A stretch of 64,000 bases of DNA from Oscillospiraceae bacterium (GTDB lineage: Bacteria; Bacillota; Clostridia; Oscillospirales; QAMX01): NCBI GenBank assembly GCA_015067705.1, contig SVLW01000004.1:19668-83667 (forward strand), written 5' to 3'. Below, in pieces: positions 50,782 through 58,984 of the stretch. The translations under genes and the position numbers were made by a program. The notes beneath the pieces were generated by a model, which worked only from the letters and a program-made list of their open reading frames with translations, did no database searches and had not been told where the DNA came from. How positions within the stretch are numbered: position 1 is the stretch's first letter; every line of letters starts with the position of its first letter.

Positions 50782-51309
50782 ATGATCCCGATTTATCTCA
50801 CGGCGCACACCGCGCCGTCCCATACTCTGCTTGCCCGCGCCGCGGCGCTCTCTACCGGCCTGCCGGAGGCAGACTTCGGCGCGCTTCACACGCTCCCCGG
50901 CGGAAAGCCGGTATTCTCCCGCCATCCGGCGCTTCATTTCTCCCTTTCCCACAGCGGCGACCTCTGGGCCTGTGCGTTTTCGGATGCGCCGGTGGGCCTC
51001 GATATCCAGAAAATCGTGGAGAAACCGGTGGAGCGGCTTGCCCGCCGCTGGTTCCATCCGGCGGAGACCGCGTATCTGGAGGCGCATGGCTTCTCCCGCT
51101 TCTTTGAAGTCTGGTGCGCCAAAGAAAGCTTGGTCAAATATCTGGGCACCGGCATTGACGGAAGCTTTCAAAAGTTCGCCGCTGCCGATGAAAACGGCCT
51201 GCTTTCAAAAGTGGGCGACGTCCAGCTTCTGCCGTTTTCCCCGGCAGAAGGGTACTGCGGCTGTCTCGCGGCGGAGCGGCGGGAAGAAATTCGCCTGATC
51301 CGGTTCTGA
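50782..51309 (+). CDS. 4'-phosphopantetheinyl transferase, Sfp/AcpT type
   Basis: The enzyme moves phosphopantetheine from CoA to carrier proteins. The 175 residues carry GKPVFSRHPALHFSLSHSGDL (about 42-62), GLDIQKI with the metal-binding aspartate, and FFEVWCAKESLVKYLGTGI. The product is compact for the Sfp group. The start MIPIYLTAHT is chosen because it matches the family opening and follows the promoter by about 50 bases; the ribosome site is weak. No NRPS or PKS gene is nearby in this window. Confidence 0.85.
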   Translation: MIPIYLTAHTAPSHTLLARAAALSTGLPEADFGALHTLPGGKPVFSRHPALHFSLSHSGDLWACAFSDAPVGLDIQKIVEKPVERLARRWFHPAETAYLEAHGFSRFFEVWCAKESLVKYLGTGIDGSFQKFAAADENGLLSKVGDVQLLPFSPAEGYCGCLAAERREEIRLIRF

Positions 51310-51323
51310 CACGCCGGGATTTC

Positions 51324-51352
51324 TTGCTTTTCCCCGTAAAATGTGCGATACT
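51324..51352 (+). promoter_or_regulatory. Promoter of ahcY
   Basis: TTGCTT (51324-51329) and GATACT (51347-51352) have a 17-base spacer and TGC before the -10. The leader is too short for a SAH riboswitch. Confidence 0.65.
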
Positions 51353-51397
51353 GTAGTTGTATGTTGAAAAAATACCCCGGAAAGGAATTCATTTGAT

Positions 51398-52636
51398 ATG
51401 AGCGACATTCGTTATCCCGAACTGGCGGCCCAGGGCGCCAAGAAAATCGAATGGGTGCGGGACTATATGCCCGTCCTGCGCGCCCTTGAGGATCGCTACA
51501 GCGTAGAAAAGCCCTTCGCCGGCATGCGCGTGGCCGTCTGCGTCCATCTGGAGGCCAAGACCGCCTATCTCTGCAAGGTGCTCCGCGCCGCAGGTGCGGA
51601 AGTATCCGTCACCGGCTGCAACCCCCTGTCCACCAAGGACGAAATCGCCGCGGCGCTCTATGCCGAGGGCTTTGACGTCTACGGCTGGTTCGACGCCACC
51701 ATGGACGAATACCATGAGCACGTCCGCAAGACCCTGTCCTGCCGTCCCCATATCATCGTGGACGACGGCGGCGACTTCGTGGCCCTGCTCCACGGCGAGC
51801 ATCCCGAATACGGCGAGAACCTCATCGGCGGCTGTGAAGAGACCACCACCGGCATCCATCGTCTCCGCGCCCGTGCGGCAGCCGGTTCTCTGAAGTTCCC
51901 CATGATGGCCGTCAACGACGCCGACTGCAAGCATCTCTTTGACAACCATCACGGCACCGGCCAGTCCACCTGGGACGCCATCATGTTCACCACCAACGTC
52001 ATGGTCACCGGCAAAACCGTGGTCGTGGCCGGTTACGGCAACTGCGGCAGCGGCATCGCCATGCGTGCCAAGGGTCTGGGCGCCAACGTCATCGTCACCG
52101 AAGTGAACCCCCACCGCGCCCTGGAGGCCGCCATGGACGGCTTCCGCGTCATGAAGATGGACGATGCAGCTCCCCTGGGTGATATCTTTGTCACCGCCAC
52201 CGGCTGCCGCGACGTCATCACCCGCCGCCACTTTGAAATGATGCGCCACGACGCCATCGTGGCAAACTCCGGCCACTTTGACGTGGAATATAATCTGGAT
52301 GATCTGCGTGCCCTGTCCGTGGAGGATTGGGAGCGCAAGCCCTTTATCCGCGGCTTCCGCATGGCCGACGGCCGCATCATCAATTCCATGGCCGACGGCC
52401 GCCTGGTCAACATCGCCGCCGGCAACGGCCACCCCGCAGATATCATGGACCTGAGCTTTGCCATCCAGTTCATGAGCTGCCTCTACATGAAGGAGCATGG
52501 CCGCGAACTGGCTCCCGGCCTCTACGATGTGCCGGAAGAGATCGACCGCCGCATCGCCTTCATCAAGGCAGAAGCCATGGGTCTCGGCATCGATACGCTG
52601 ACTCCCGATCAGGAAGAGTACCTTGCAGGAATGTAA
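51398..52636 (+). CDS. ahcY: Adenosylhomocysteinase
   Basis: AhcY splits S-adenosylhomocysteine to adenosine and homocysteine. The 412-residue form lacks the extra loops of the longer eukaryotic type. Visible are EYHEHVRKTL, the substrate segment MMAVNDADCKHLFDNHHGTG, and the NAD-binding GYGNCGSGIAMRAKGLG (about 209-225). A C-terminal tail follows. Together with metY about 0.9 kb downstream it recycles the methyl cycle and can feed methionine synthesis. It has its own promoter and terminator. Confidence 0.95.
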   Translation: MSDIRYPELAAQGAKKIEWVRDYMPVLRALEDRYSVEKPFAGMRVAVCVHLEAKTAYLCKVLRAAGAEVSVTGCNPLSTKDEIAAALYAEGFDVYGWFDATMDEYHEHVRKTLSCRPHIIVDDGGDFVALLHGEHPEYGENLIGGCEETTTGIHRLRARAAAGSLKFPMMAVNDADCKHLFDNHHGTGQSTWDAIMFTTNVMVTGKTVVVAGYGNCGSGIAMRAKGLGANVIVTEVNPHRALEAAMDGFRVMKMDDAAPLGDIFVTATGCRDVITRRHFEMMRHDAIVANSGHFDVEYNLDDLRALSVEDWERKPFIRGFRMADGRIINSMADGRLVNIAAGNGHPADIMDLSFAIQFMSCLYMKEHGRELAPGLYDVPEEIDRRIAFIKAEAMGLGIDTLTPDQEEYLAGM

Positions 52637-52646
52637 GTAAAAAGAT

Positions 52647-52675
52647 AACCCGTCCGGAAATCCGAACGGGTTTTT
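52647..52675. terminator. Terminator between ahcY and the SGNH gene
   Basis: AACCCGTCCGG and CCGAACGGGTT pair around AAAT, followed by TTTC, just before the SGNH stop codon. Confidence 0.85.
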
Positions 52676-52676
52676 C

Positions 52677-53225
52677 TTATAAATACTGTTCGAGGTTTTG
52701 GACGACCAATTTGGCGGCCAGGTCGACGCCTTCCTTCACCAGATGGACATTATCGGCGCCGATGTAGCGGTTGCGGTCGGCGTCGATGGCGGAATAGAGA
52801 TCCGTCATGGTGCCGCCGTGTTCCGTCACCACCCGGGTGAGGATGTCGTTATAAAGGGGCATCCGATCGTGGAGATCCACCTTCAGGGGCGTGGTAGTGG
52901 CGCCGAGAATGGGAAGATTCGGATTCTTCGTGATCTGGCGCAGCACCATGATGATGCGGCGGCAGGATTCTTCATAAAGCTCCGGCGGATAGAAGGGGCG
53001 GCCCTCATGATAGTCGTCGCCCATGTCCCAGATGCCGTTATTCCAGTGCACAATGTCCGGCGTGGGCATCTGCGGCAGCCAGAAGCGCAGGGTGTTCAAG
53101 GTATAGCCGCTCCAGCGGCCGTTGTCCATGGGACCATACACATTGGCGCGGCCCTCCAGCAGTTCCTTTACCACCGGCTGATAGGACATCCGGATGGAAT
53201 CGCCCAGAAGCAGAATATTTTTCAT
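52677..53225 (-). CDS. SGNH/GDSL-type hydrolase
   Basis: The 182-residue product starts MKNILLLGDSIRMSYQP: GDSI is block I with the nucleophile serine. WNNGIWDMG gives the block III asparagine, and GADNVHLVKEG the C-terminal aspartate and histidine. Such enzymes are esterases, often removing acetyl groups from polysaccharides. No signal peptide is visible. The start with GAAAGGTTT upstream is preferred over a distant upstream frame. It is convergent with ahcY. Confidence 0.85.
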   Translation of the reverse strand: MKNILLLGDSIRMSYQPVVKELLEGRANVYGPMDNGRWSGYTLNTLRFWLPQMPTPDIVHWNNGIWDMGDDYHEGRPFYPPELYEESCRRIIMVLRQITKNPNLPILGATTTPLKVDLHDRMPLYNDILTRVVTEHGGTMTDLYSAIDADRNRYIGADNVHLVKEGVDLAAKLVVQNLEQYL

Positions 53226-53369
53226 AAACCTTTCCTCTCTTCCCGCAGGATATCGGGCGCTCCCGCCCAAGTACAGTATACCGCGGAGAGGGGAACGCCG
53301 CAATGGGAAGATATCCGCAGGATTTTTTCAAAAGAAGCCCGAAAATTCCGAAATTTTCCCAAGTTTCCC

Positions 53370-53398
53370 TTGAAAAAAAGAGGAAATTACGATATACT
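53370..53398 (+). promoter_or_regulatory. Promoter of metY and its leader
   Basis: TTGAAA (53370-53375) and TATACT (53393-53398) have a 17-base spacer. Confidence 0.85.
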
Positions 53399-53404
53399 AA
53401 AGTG

Positions 53405-53515
53405 TATGATCCATGAAGTCGCCCGAATATGGCTTTTGAAGCACCGACTTTGATGCCTTCGGCACATCGTGATGTGAATTTACGGGCGGAAGCAATTCCG
53501 CCCGATTTTCTTATC
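53405..53515 (+). promoter_or_regulatory. Structured leader with terminator before metY, candidate riboswitch
   Basis: RNA from the promoter at 53370 has a 145-base leader. CGCCCG (53420-53425) can pair with CGGGCG (53483-53488) to enclose small hairpins (GCTT/GAAGC, TGCC/GGCA, CACATC/GATGTG). The GGGCGGAA part of the second strand is also the left arm of the hairpin GGGCGGAA-GCAA-TTCCGCCC, followed by GATTTTC (53484-53509). The two folds exclude each other. It does not match the SAM-I, SAM-II, SAM-III, SAH or T-box motifs I know. Confidence 0.55.
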
Positions 53516-53550
53516 TGTCTAGACAAGTATAAACAAGGAGAGAATGACTC

Positions 53551-54819
53551 ATGAACATTGATACCATTGCCCTGCATGCCGGTTATCACGGTGGTAACGG
53601 CGAGCCCCATGCTCTGCCCATTTACCAGAGCACCACTTATAACTACGATTCCACCGATCATATCGGCCAGCTCTTTGATCTGACTGCCGACGGTCATATG
53701 TATTCCCGTATTTCCAATCCCACTGTGGCCTGCGTGGAAGAAAAGATCGCAGCCATGGAAGGCGGCGTGGGCGCCGTCTGCACCACCTCCGGCCAGTCCG
53801 CCACTTTCCTCTCCCTCACCAATATCCTCTCCGCCGGCGACCACTTCATCGCCTGCTCCGAGATCTACGGCGGCACCGTGAATCTCCTGGCCGTCACCAT
53901 GAAGCGCTTTGGCATCGATATGACCTTCGTCAGCGTCAATGATCCCGACGAGGTGATCGAGGCCGCCTTCCGCGAGAACACCCGCGCCGTCTTTGGCGAG
54001 ACCATCTCCAATCCTTCTATCGACCTTTTGGATATCGAGCGCTTTGCAAAGATCGCCCATCGTCACGGCGTGCCGCTCATCGTGGACAACACCTTTGCAA
54101 CACCTGTGCTCTGCCGTCCCATTGAGTTCGGCGCAGATATCGTGGTTCACTCCACCACCAAGTACATGGACGGCCATGCCGTCGTGGTGGGCGGCGTCAT
54201 CGTGGACAGCGGCAACTTCGACTGGAATGCCTCCGGCAAGTATCCCGGCCTCACCACTCCCGACGCCAGCTATCACGGCCTGGTCTATACCGAGAGCTTT
54301 GGCCGCGCCGCCTATATCACAAAGCTCCGCGTCCAGCTGATCCGTGACCTGGGCACCTATCCCTCCGCCTTCAATGGCTTCCTGCTGAATCTGGGTCTTG
54401 AGACCCTGCCGCTTCGCATGGAGCGCCACAGCAAGAACGCCCAGATCATCGCAGAATATATGGAAAAGTCCGATAAGTTCGAGTCTGTCAAGTACCCCAC
54501 CTTAGAGAGCCATCCCCAGCATGAGCTGGCGGCAAAGTATCTGCCGAACGGCTGCAGCGGCGTTATTTCCGTGGTGGTGGCAGGCGGCCGTGACGGCGCC
54601 GCCCGCTTCCTGGACCATCTGAAGCTCGCCTCCCAGGTGGTGCATGTGGCGGATATCCGCACGCTGGTGCTCCATCCGGCCAGCTCCACTCATCGCCAGC
54701 TGACGGAAGAACAGCTGGTGGCCGCCGGCATCACGCCCGGCCTCATCCGCTTCTCCTGCGGCTGTGAAAACGTGGAGGACATCATTGCCGACATCGAGCA
54801 GGCGCTGCAGTACGTATAA
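53551..54819 (+). CDS. metY: O-acetylhomoserine aminocarboxypropyltransferase / sulfhydrylase
   Basis: MetY joins O-acetylhomoserine with sulfide to make homocysteine. The 422 residues show LHAGYHGGNGEPHALPIYQSTTY at the start, TTSGQSATFLSLTN, and VHSTTKYMDGHAVVVGG with the PLP-binding lysine. It starts with AAGGAGAG before the ATG, directly behind a structured leader. The leader and the nearby ahcY suggest control by a methyl-cycle metabolite, which is inference. Confidence 0.93.
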   Translation: MNIDTIALHAGYHGGNGEPHALPIYQSTTYNYDSTDHIGQLFDLTADGHMYSRISNPTVACVEEKIAAMEGGVGAVCTTSGQSATFLSLTNILSAGDHFIACSEIYGGTVNLLAVTMKRFGIDMTFVSVNDPDEVIEAAFRENTRAVFGETISNPSIDLLDIERFAKIAHRHGVPLIVDNTFATPVLCRPIEFGADIVVHSTTKYMDGHAVVVGGVIVDSGNFDWNASGKYPGLTTPDASYHGLVYTESFGRAAYITKLRVQLIRDLGTYPSAFNGFLLNLGLETLPLRMERHSKNAQIIAEYMEKSDKFESVKYPTLESHPQHELAAKYLPNGCSGVISVVVAGGRDGAARFLDHLKLASQVVHVADIRTLVLHPASSTHRQLTEEQLVAAGITPGLIRFSCGCENVEDIIADIEQALQYV

Positions 54820-54836
54820 GAACCTGCGTTTTTCCT

Positions 54837-54867
54837 CTCCTGCCGGAACCGGCTGTTCCGGCAGGAG
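54837..54867 (+). terminator. Strong hairpin after metY without a T run
   Basis: CTCCTGCCGGAAC (54837-54849) and GTTCCGGCAGGAG (54855-54867) form a 13-bp stem. The sequence after it is TATCCC, so it may end the mRNA by other means or protect its 3' end. Confidence 0.55.
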
Positions 54868-54894
54868 TATCCCATAAACGGCGCTGTCCCCGGG

Positions 54895-54945
54895 GGCAGG
54901 CCGGAACCAAATAGAACGGGTCAGCGTCGACCCGTACCCCTACCA
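54895..54945. repeat. Short module R10 of the intergenic repeat family
   Basis: GGGTC-AGCGT-GACCC-type hairpin followed by GTACCCCTACCA matches the hairpin-CCCCTAC module in R2 and R4. The rest of the 274-base gap before rpe holds no gene I can support. Confidence 0.5.
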
Positions 54946-55093
54946 TATGTAGACGCCGGGAAATGGGTTCGCCCGCTCTCCGGCTGCGTTGCGGCAGGAT
55001 GCCCCTCCGCTTCGCTTTTTCCCGTCCTCAAAGGTCCGTATCCTCTGAAAAGAGCGCGGTACTTTTTGAAATACTTTTTTGATGGGTGCAGTT

Positions 55094-55750
55094 ATGATCA
55101 AATTCTCTCCCTCTATCCTGGCCGCCAATATCGCACATCTGGAGCAGGATATCAAATCTGTGGAATTCGCCGGCGCAAGCTATCTGCATTTTGACGTGAT
55201 GGACGGGCATTTCGTGCCCAATCTGTCCTTCGGCCTGCCGGTTCTCGAATCGGTGCGGAAAATCACCGCCATGCCCATGGACGTTCATCTCATGATCAGC
55301 CAGCCGGACCGCTATATCGACCGCTTCGTGAAGGCGGGCGCCGATATGCTCACCATTCATCTGGAGGCCGAGGGCGACACCCTTTCCCAGATCCGCCGGA
55401 TCCGGGAGCTGGGGTCAAAGCCCGCCGTGTCCATTAAGCCTGCCACGCCGATTGATGAGCTGATCCCCCTGCTGCCGGAACTGAACATGGTGCTCATTAT
55501 GACGGTGGAGCCCGGCTTTGGCGGGCAGAAATTCATGATGGAGACTGTGCCGAAAATCCGGGAACTGCGCCGCATCATCAATGAAAACGGGTATTCCTGT
55601 GACATCGAAGTAGACGGCGGTGTCACCGAATCGAACATTGCCGATATCGTCGGATACGGCGCCAATGTGATCGTGGCGGGTTCCTCGATCTTTGGCACGG
55701 ATGATCCCGGCGAAGCGCTCAAATATATGCGCTGGAAAACGGAGGTATAA
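55094..55750 (+). CDS. rpe: Ribulose-phosphate 3-epimerase
   Basis: Rpe interconverts ribulose- and xylulose-5-phosphate. The 218 residues start MIKFSPSILAANIAHLEQDI. HFDVMDGHFVPNLSFG (about 33-48) carries metal ligands, MDVHLMI follows, and VEPGFGGQKFM and IEVDGGVTESN complete the barrel. The start is chosen by the conserved N-terminus and GGGTG upstream. ychF follows 3 bases after the stop, so they are co-transcribed. Confidence 0.95.
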   Translation: MIKFSPSILAANIAHLEQDIKSVEFAGASYLHFDVMDGHFVPNLSFGLPVLESVRKITAMPMDVHLMISQPDRYIDRFVKAGADMLTIHLEAEGDTLSQIRRIRELGSKPAVSIKPATPIDELIPLLPELNMVLIMTVEPGFGGQKFMMETVPKIRELRRIINENGYSCDIEVDGGVTESNIADIVGYGANVIVAGSSIFGTDDPGEALKYMRWKTEV

Positions 55751-55753
55751 ACT

Positions 55754-56845
55754 ATGCAAATGGGTATTGTGGGTCTGCCGAACGTGGGCAAGAGTACCCT
55801 CTTTAACGCCATCACCAATGCGGCCGCAGAAGCCGCCAACTATCCCTTCTGCACCATTGATCCCAACGTGGGCGTGGTGCCCGTCCCGGACGAGCGCCTG
55901 GACGTGCTGGCCGAGATGTACAACCCCGAGAAATACACCCCCGCCGTCATTGAATTCGTGGATATCGCGGGCCTGGTCCGCGGCGCCTCCCGCGGCGAGG
56001 GCCTTGGCAACAAGTTTTTGGCCAACATCCGCGAAGTGGACGCCATTGTGCATGTGGTGCGCTGCTTTGAGGATGAGAACGTGGTGCACGTCTCCGGCTC
56101 CCTGGATCCCGCGGACGATATCGTCACCATCAATCTGGAACTGATCCTCTCCGATATGGAAGTGCTGCAGCGCCGGATCGAGCGCAGCGAGAAGCTCTCC
56201 AAGGGCGACAAGAAGTATCTCGTCGAGGTGGAGCTCTTCCGCCGCCTGCTCGCCCATCTGGAAGCAGAACAGCCCGCCCGCACCTTTGACGCCACCCCCG
56301 AGGAGCAGGAACTCATCTCCACCGTGGCGCTCATCTCCGCAAAGCCCGTCATCTACGCCGCCAATCTGGATGAAAATACCTTTGGTGACTATGAAAATAA
56401 CGCCCTCTATCAGAAGGTCTCCCAGATCGCGGCCGCAGAGGATGCCCGCGTGCTGCCCATCTGTGCCAAGCTGGAGCAGGAGATCTCCCAGCTGGACGAT
56501 GAGGAACGGGAAATGTTCATGGAAGAACTGGGCGTTACGGAAAGCGGCCTCTCCCGCCTCATTAAGCTCAGCTATGAACAGCTGGGCCTCATCTCTTACC
56601 TCACCGCCGGCCCCAAGGAAGTCCGTGCCTGGACCATCCAGCGCGGCACCAAGGCACCCCAGGCCGCCGGTAAGATCCATTCCGACTTCGAGCGCGGCTT
56701 TATCCGCGCAGAATGCGTGGCCTATGCCGACCTGATTGCCTGCGGCTCCATGACGGTTGCCAAGGAAAAGGGTCTGGTGCGCAGCGAAGGCCGCGAGTAT
56801 GTGATGCAGGACGGCGACGTGGTGCTCTATCGCTTCAACGTATGA
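55754..56845 (+). CDS. ychF: Redox-regulated ATPase YchF (OLA1 family)
   Basis: YchF binds ATP rather than GTP and takes part in translation and stress response. The 363 residues have G1 GLPNVGKSTLFNAITN (about 6-21), DIAGLVRGASRGEGLG for G3, and the long coiled-coil insert (residues 130-170). A C-terminal TGS domain is also present (EVRAWTIQRGTKAPQAAGKIHSDFERGFIRAE). It overlaps the next membrane-acyltransferase gene by 4 bases (ATGA). Confidence 0.96.
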   Translation: MQMGIVGLPNVGKSTLFNAITNAAAEAANYPFCTIDPNVGVVPVPDERLDVLAEMYNPEKYTPAVIEFVDIAGLVRGASRGEGLGNKFLANIREVDAIVHVVRCFEDENVVHVSGSLDPADDIVTINLELILSDMEVLQRRIERSEKLSKGDKKYLVEVELFRRLLAHLEAEQPARTFDATPEEQELISTVALISAKPVIYAANLDENTFGDYENNALYQKVSQIAAAEDARVLPICAKLEQEISQLDDEEREMFMEELGVTESGLSRLIKLSYEQLGLISYLTAGPKEVRAWTIQRGTKAPQAAGKIHSDFERGFIRAECVAYADLIACGSMTVAKEKGLVRSEGREYVMQDGDVVLYRFNV

Positions 56846-57567
56846 GAAACGCCGCTCTGCCTGCCCGACCCCGCATCAAAGCCCTGGATGTCATCCGGGG
56901 CTTTCTGATCATCGGCATGATGCTGGATCATCTCCTGTATGACTGTGTGATGTATCTGGATGCGCCGTATCATCTCTTTGAAAATCCCATCCGCATGACC
57001 CTGCATTATATCGGGGCGTATCTCTTCGTGATCCTGTCCGGTGCGTCCTCCTATGTCTCCCGGTCGAACTGGAAGAGAGGAGCGGAGCTTTTGGGCATTG
57101 CCTTGCTTCTGACCCTCATCACCTGGATCGGCGACCACGACTATTTCATCGTGTTCGGCATTCTGCATCTTCTGGCGGTTTCCACGCTGCTCTATGCGCT
57201 CCTCCGTCCGCTGATCGACCGGATCCCCTGGAAGATCCAGCTCTGGCTGTGGATCGCGTTGATCGTGGGCTCCTCGATCCTGACGGATGTGGTGAAAACC
57301 GGGGTGCCGGGGCTTTGGATCCTGGGATTCCCCACGCTGGGATTTTTCTCCACGGACTATTATCCGCTGCTGCCGTGGCTGTTCGTCTATCTCCTGGGCA
57401 CCTGGACGGGGCCTGTGATCTTCGAGCGCCGTCTGCCGCCCTGGTTTTATGAGATCCGCTGTGACTTTTTGGAGCAGATCGGCCGCTACAGCCTCTGGGT
57501 CTATCTGCTGCACCAGCCCATTATCCTGGGCGCGGTGATGATTCTGGCTGATATCTTATCAAAATAA
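56842..57567 (+). CDS. DUF1624/HGSNAT-type membrane acyltransferase
   Basis: The 241-residue product has about seven hydrophobic segments. RIKALDVIRGFLIIGMMLDHLLYD (about 11-34), with the arginine-glycine and aspartate-histidine pair, is the signature of the heparan-alpha-glucosaminide N-acetyltransferase/DUF1624 group. It may acetylate a cell-surface sugar using acetyl-CoA. The ATG overlaps the ychF stop, so it is translationally coupled. nadE follows within 12 bases. Confidence 0.78.
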   Translation: MRNAALPARPRIKALDVIRGFLIIGMMLDHLLYDCVMYLDAPYHLFENPIRMTLHYIGAYLFVILSGASSYVSRSNWKRGAELLGIALLLTLITWIGDHDYFIVFGILHLLAVSTLLYALLRPLIDRIPWKIQLWLWIALIVGSSILTDVVKTGVPGLWILGFPTLGFFSTDYYPLLPWLFVYLLGTWTGPVIFERRLPPWFYEIRCDFLEQIGRYSLWVYLLHQPIILGAVMILADILSK

Positions 57568-57578
57568 AGGAGAACCTC

Positions 57579-58316
57579 ATGATGCGCGATTATAAACGTG
57601 AAACCGAAGAGCGCGTGGCCTTTATCCGCAAGGTCATGACCGACGCCCATGCAAAGGCACTGGTATTCGCCAATTCCGGCGGCAAGGACTGCGCCCTGGT
57701 GGGCATTCTCTGCAAGATGGCCTGTGACGATACCCTTTCCATTATGATGCCCTGCCACTCCAAGCGCAATTATGGCGAGGATATCGATGACGCCGTAGCG
57801 CTGTGCAAACAGTTTGACATCGATTATATCACCGTGGACCTGACGCCTGTGCGGGAGGCCTTTATGACCGCCATCGGCCTCACCGGCCAGGAAGTCACCG
57901 CCGAGGCCGCCTCCAACATCGCGCCCCGTATGCGCATGACCGTGGACTACGCCATCGCCCAGAGCCGCGGCGCCCTGGTGGCCGGCACCGGCAACCGCAG
58001 CGAGACCTATGTGGGATATTTCACCAAGTGGGGCGACGGCGCCTATGACTTCAATCCCATCTATGACCTGACGGTGGGTGAGGTCTACGAGTTCTTAGAC
58101 TACCTGCAGGCGCCGGAGAACATCCGCCGCAAGGCGCCCTCCGCCGGTCTTTACGAGGGCCAGACGGACGAGGGCCAGCTTGGCGTCACCTATGCCCAGA
58201 TCGATGAGGTGATCCTCACCGGCACCACGGAGGATCCCACCGCTCTCGAGCGCATCCAGCGCTATCACCGCAATACCGCGCACAAGCGGAACCATCCGCC
58301 CCGCTATGGTGTGTGA
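57579..58316 (+). CDS. nadE: NAD(+) synthase, ammonia-dependent type
   Basis: The 245-residue product lacks a glutaminase domain and so should use ammonia. The PP-loop reads FANSGGKDCALVG (about 31-43) in place of the common SGGxDS. VAGTGNRSETYVGYFTKWGDGAYDFNPI (about 131-158) is the strongly conserved NAD-synthase segment, and APSAGLYEGQTDEGQLG is the late loop. AAGGAG precedes two consecutive ATGs. It fits with the pncC-like gene elsewhere in the window in NAD recycling. Confidence 0.92.
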   Translation: MMRDYKRETEERVAFIRKVMTDAHAKALVFANSGGKDCALVGILCKMACDDTLSIMMPCHSKRNYGEDIDDAVALCKQFDIDYITVDLTPVREAFMTAIGLTGQEVTAEAASNIAPRMRMTVDYAIAQSRGALVAGTGNRSETYVGYFTKWGDGAYDFNPIYDLTVGEVYEFLDYLQAPENIRRKAPSAGLYEGQTDEGQLGVTYAQIDEVILTGTTEDPTALERIQRYHRNTAHKRNHPPRYGV

Positions 58317-58320
58317 CGCC

Positions 58321-58857
58321 ATGAACGCACAGATCACCCTGGGCGTCACGGAACCGGCGGAATACGCCGCATTCGAGGCGCTTTACCAGATTTCCTTCCC
58401 GGATGACGAGCGCAAGCCCTTTGCTCTCATGTGCCGCCGGGCAGAGGAGGGGAAGGCAGAGCTTTTGTCCCTGCGCCGGGACGGGCAGTTCGTGGGCCTG
58501 CTCTTCACGCTGCCCCACGGAGACTATGTGCTGCTCGACTATCTGGCGGTGGATCCCGCCTGCCGCAACGGCGGACTGGGGGCAGAGGCCCTGCGCCTGG
58601 TGCGGGCGCGGTATCCCGAAAAACTCCTTTTCCTGGAAGTGGAGGAGCCGGACACCGAGATGGCCCGCCGCCGCATGGCCTTTTACGGCCGAAACGGCCT
58701 GCTGCCCACCGGCCTCCACATCGAGCTTTTCACCGTGGATATGCAGATTTTATCCGACGGCGGCAAAAAGATCCCCTTTGACCGCTATCTCGATCACCTC
58801 TGCACCACCATGGGTGAATACTCCCGCGCACACGTTTTCTATCGCTCTCAGGAATAA
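58321..58857 (+). CDS. GNAT-family N-acetyltransferase
   Basis: The 178-residue product has the GNAT core: LLDYLAVDPACRNGGLGAEALRLV (about 75-98), where the RNGGLG turn binds CoA, and a late FYGRNGLLPTG. The acceptor is unknown. The start MNAQITLGV is preferred over an ATG five codons upstream that lies inside the nadE end. It ends the rpe-ychF-nadE run; a terminator-like hairpin follows at 58864. Confidence 0.85.
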   Translation: MNAQITLGVTEPAEYAAFEALYQISFPDDERKPFALMCRRAEEGKAELLSLRRDGQFVGLLFTLPHGDYVLLDYLAVDPACRNGGLGAEALRLVRARYPEKLLFLEVEEPDTEMARRRMAFYGRNGLLPTGLHIELFTVDMQILSDGGKKIPFDRYLDHLCTTMGEYSRAHVFYRSQE

Positions 58858-58862
58858 AGAAA

Positions 58863-58902
58863 TCCCCGGAATCCGGTCGAATGGCCGGGATTCCGGGGAG
58901 TT
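58863..58902 (+). terminator. Hairpin after the GNAT gene
   Basis: CCCCGGAATCC and GGATTCCGGGG pair around GGTCGAATGGCC. The T run after it is poor, so termination is probable but not certain. Confidence 0.65.
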
Positions 58903-58984
58903 TGGTTCTACCCGACAAATACCCCACATAGAGTGAACACAGCGCATCGCTTCCGACGCGCAAAAACATTATGTGAGGGATCCT

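Noticed and set aside
53405..53452. Short ORF (MIHEVARIWLL...) in the metY leader
   Set aside because: No ribosome site, and the bases are better explained as pairing arms of the leader.
53405..53515. SAM-I, SAM-II, SAM-III or SAH riboswitch before metY
   Set aside because: None of the conserved core blocks of these families is present; recorded only as an unassigned structured leader.
54837..54867. Standard rho-independent terminator after metY
   Set aside because: The stem is strong but no T run follows on either strand, so it is listed as a hairpin of uncertain role.
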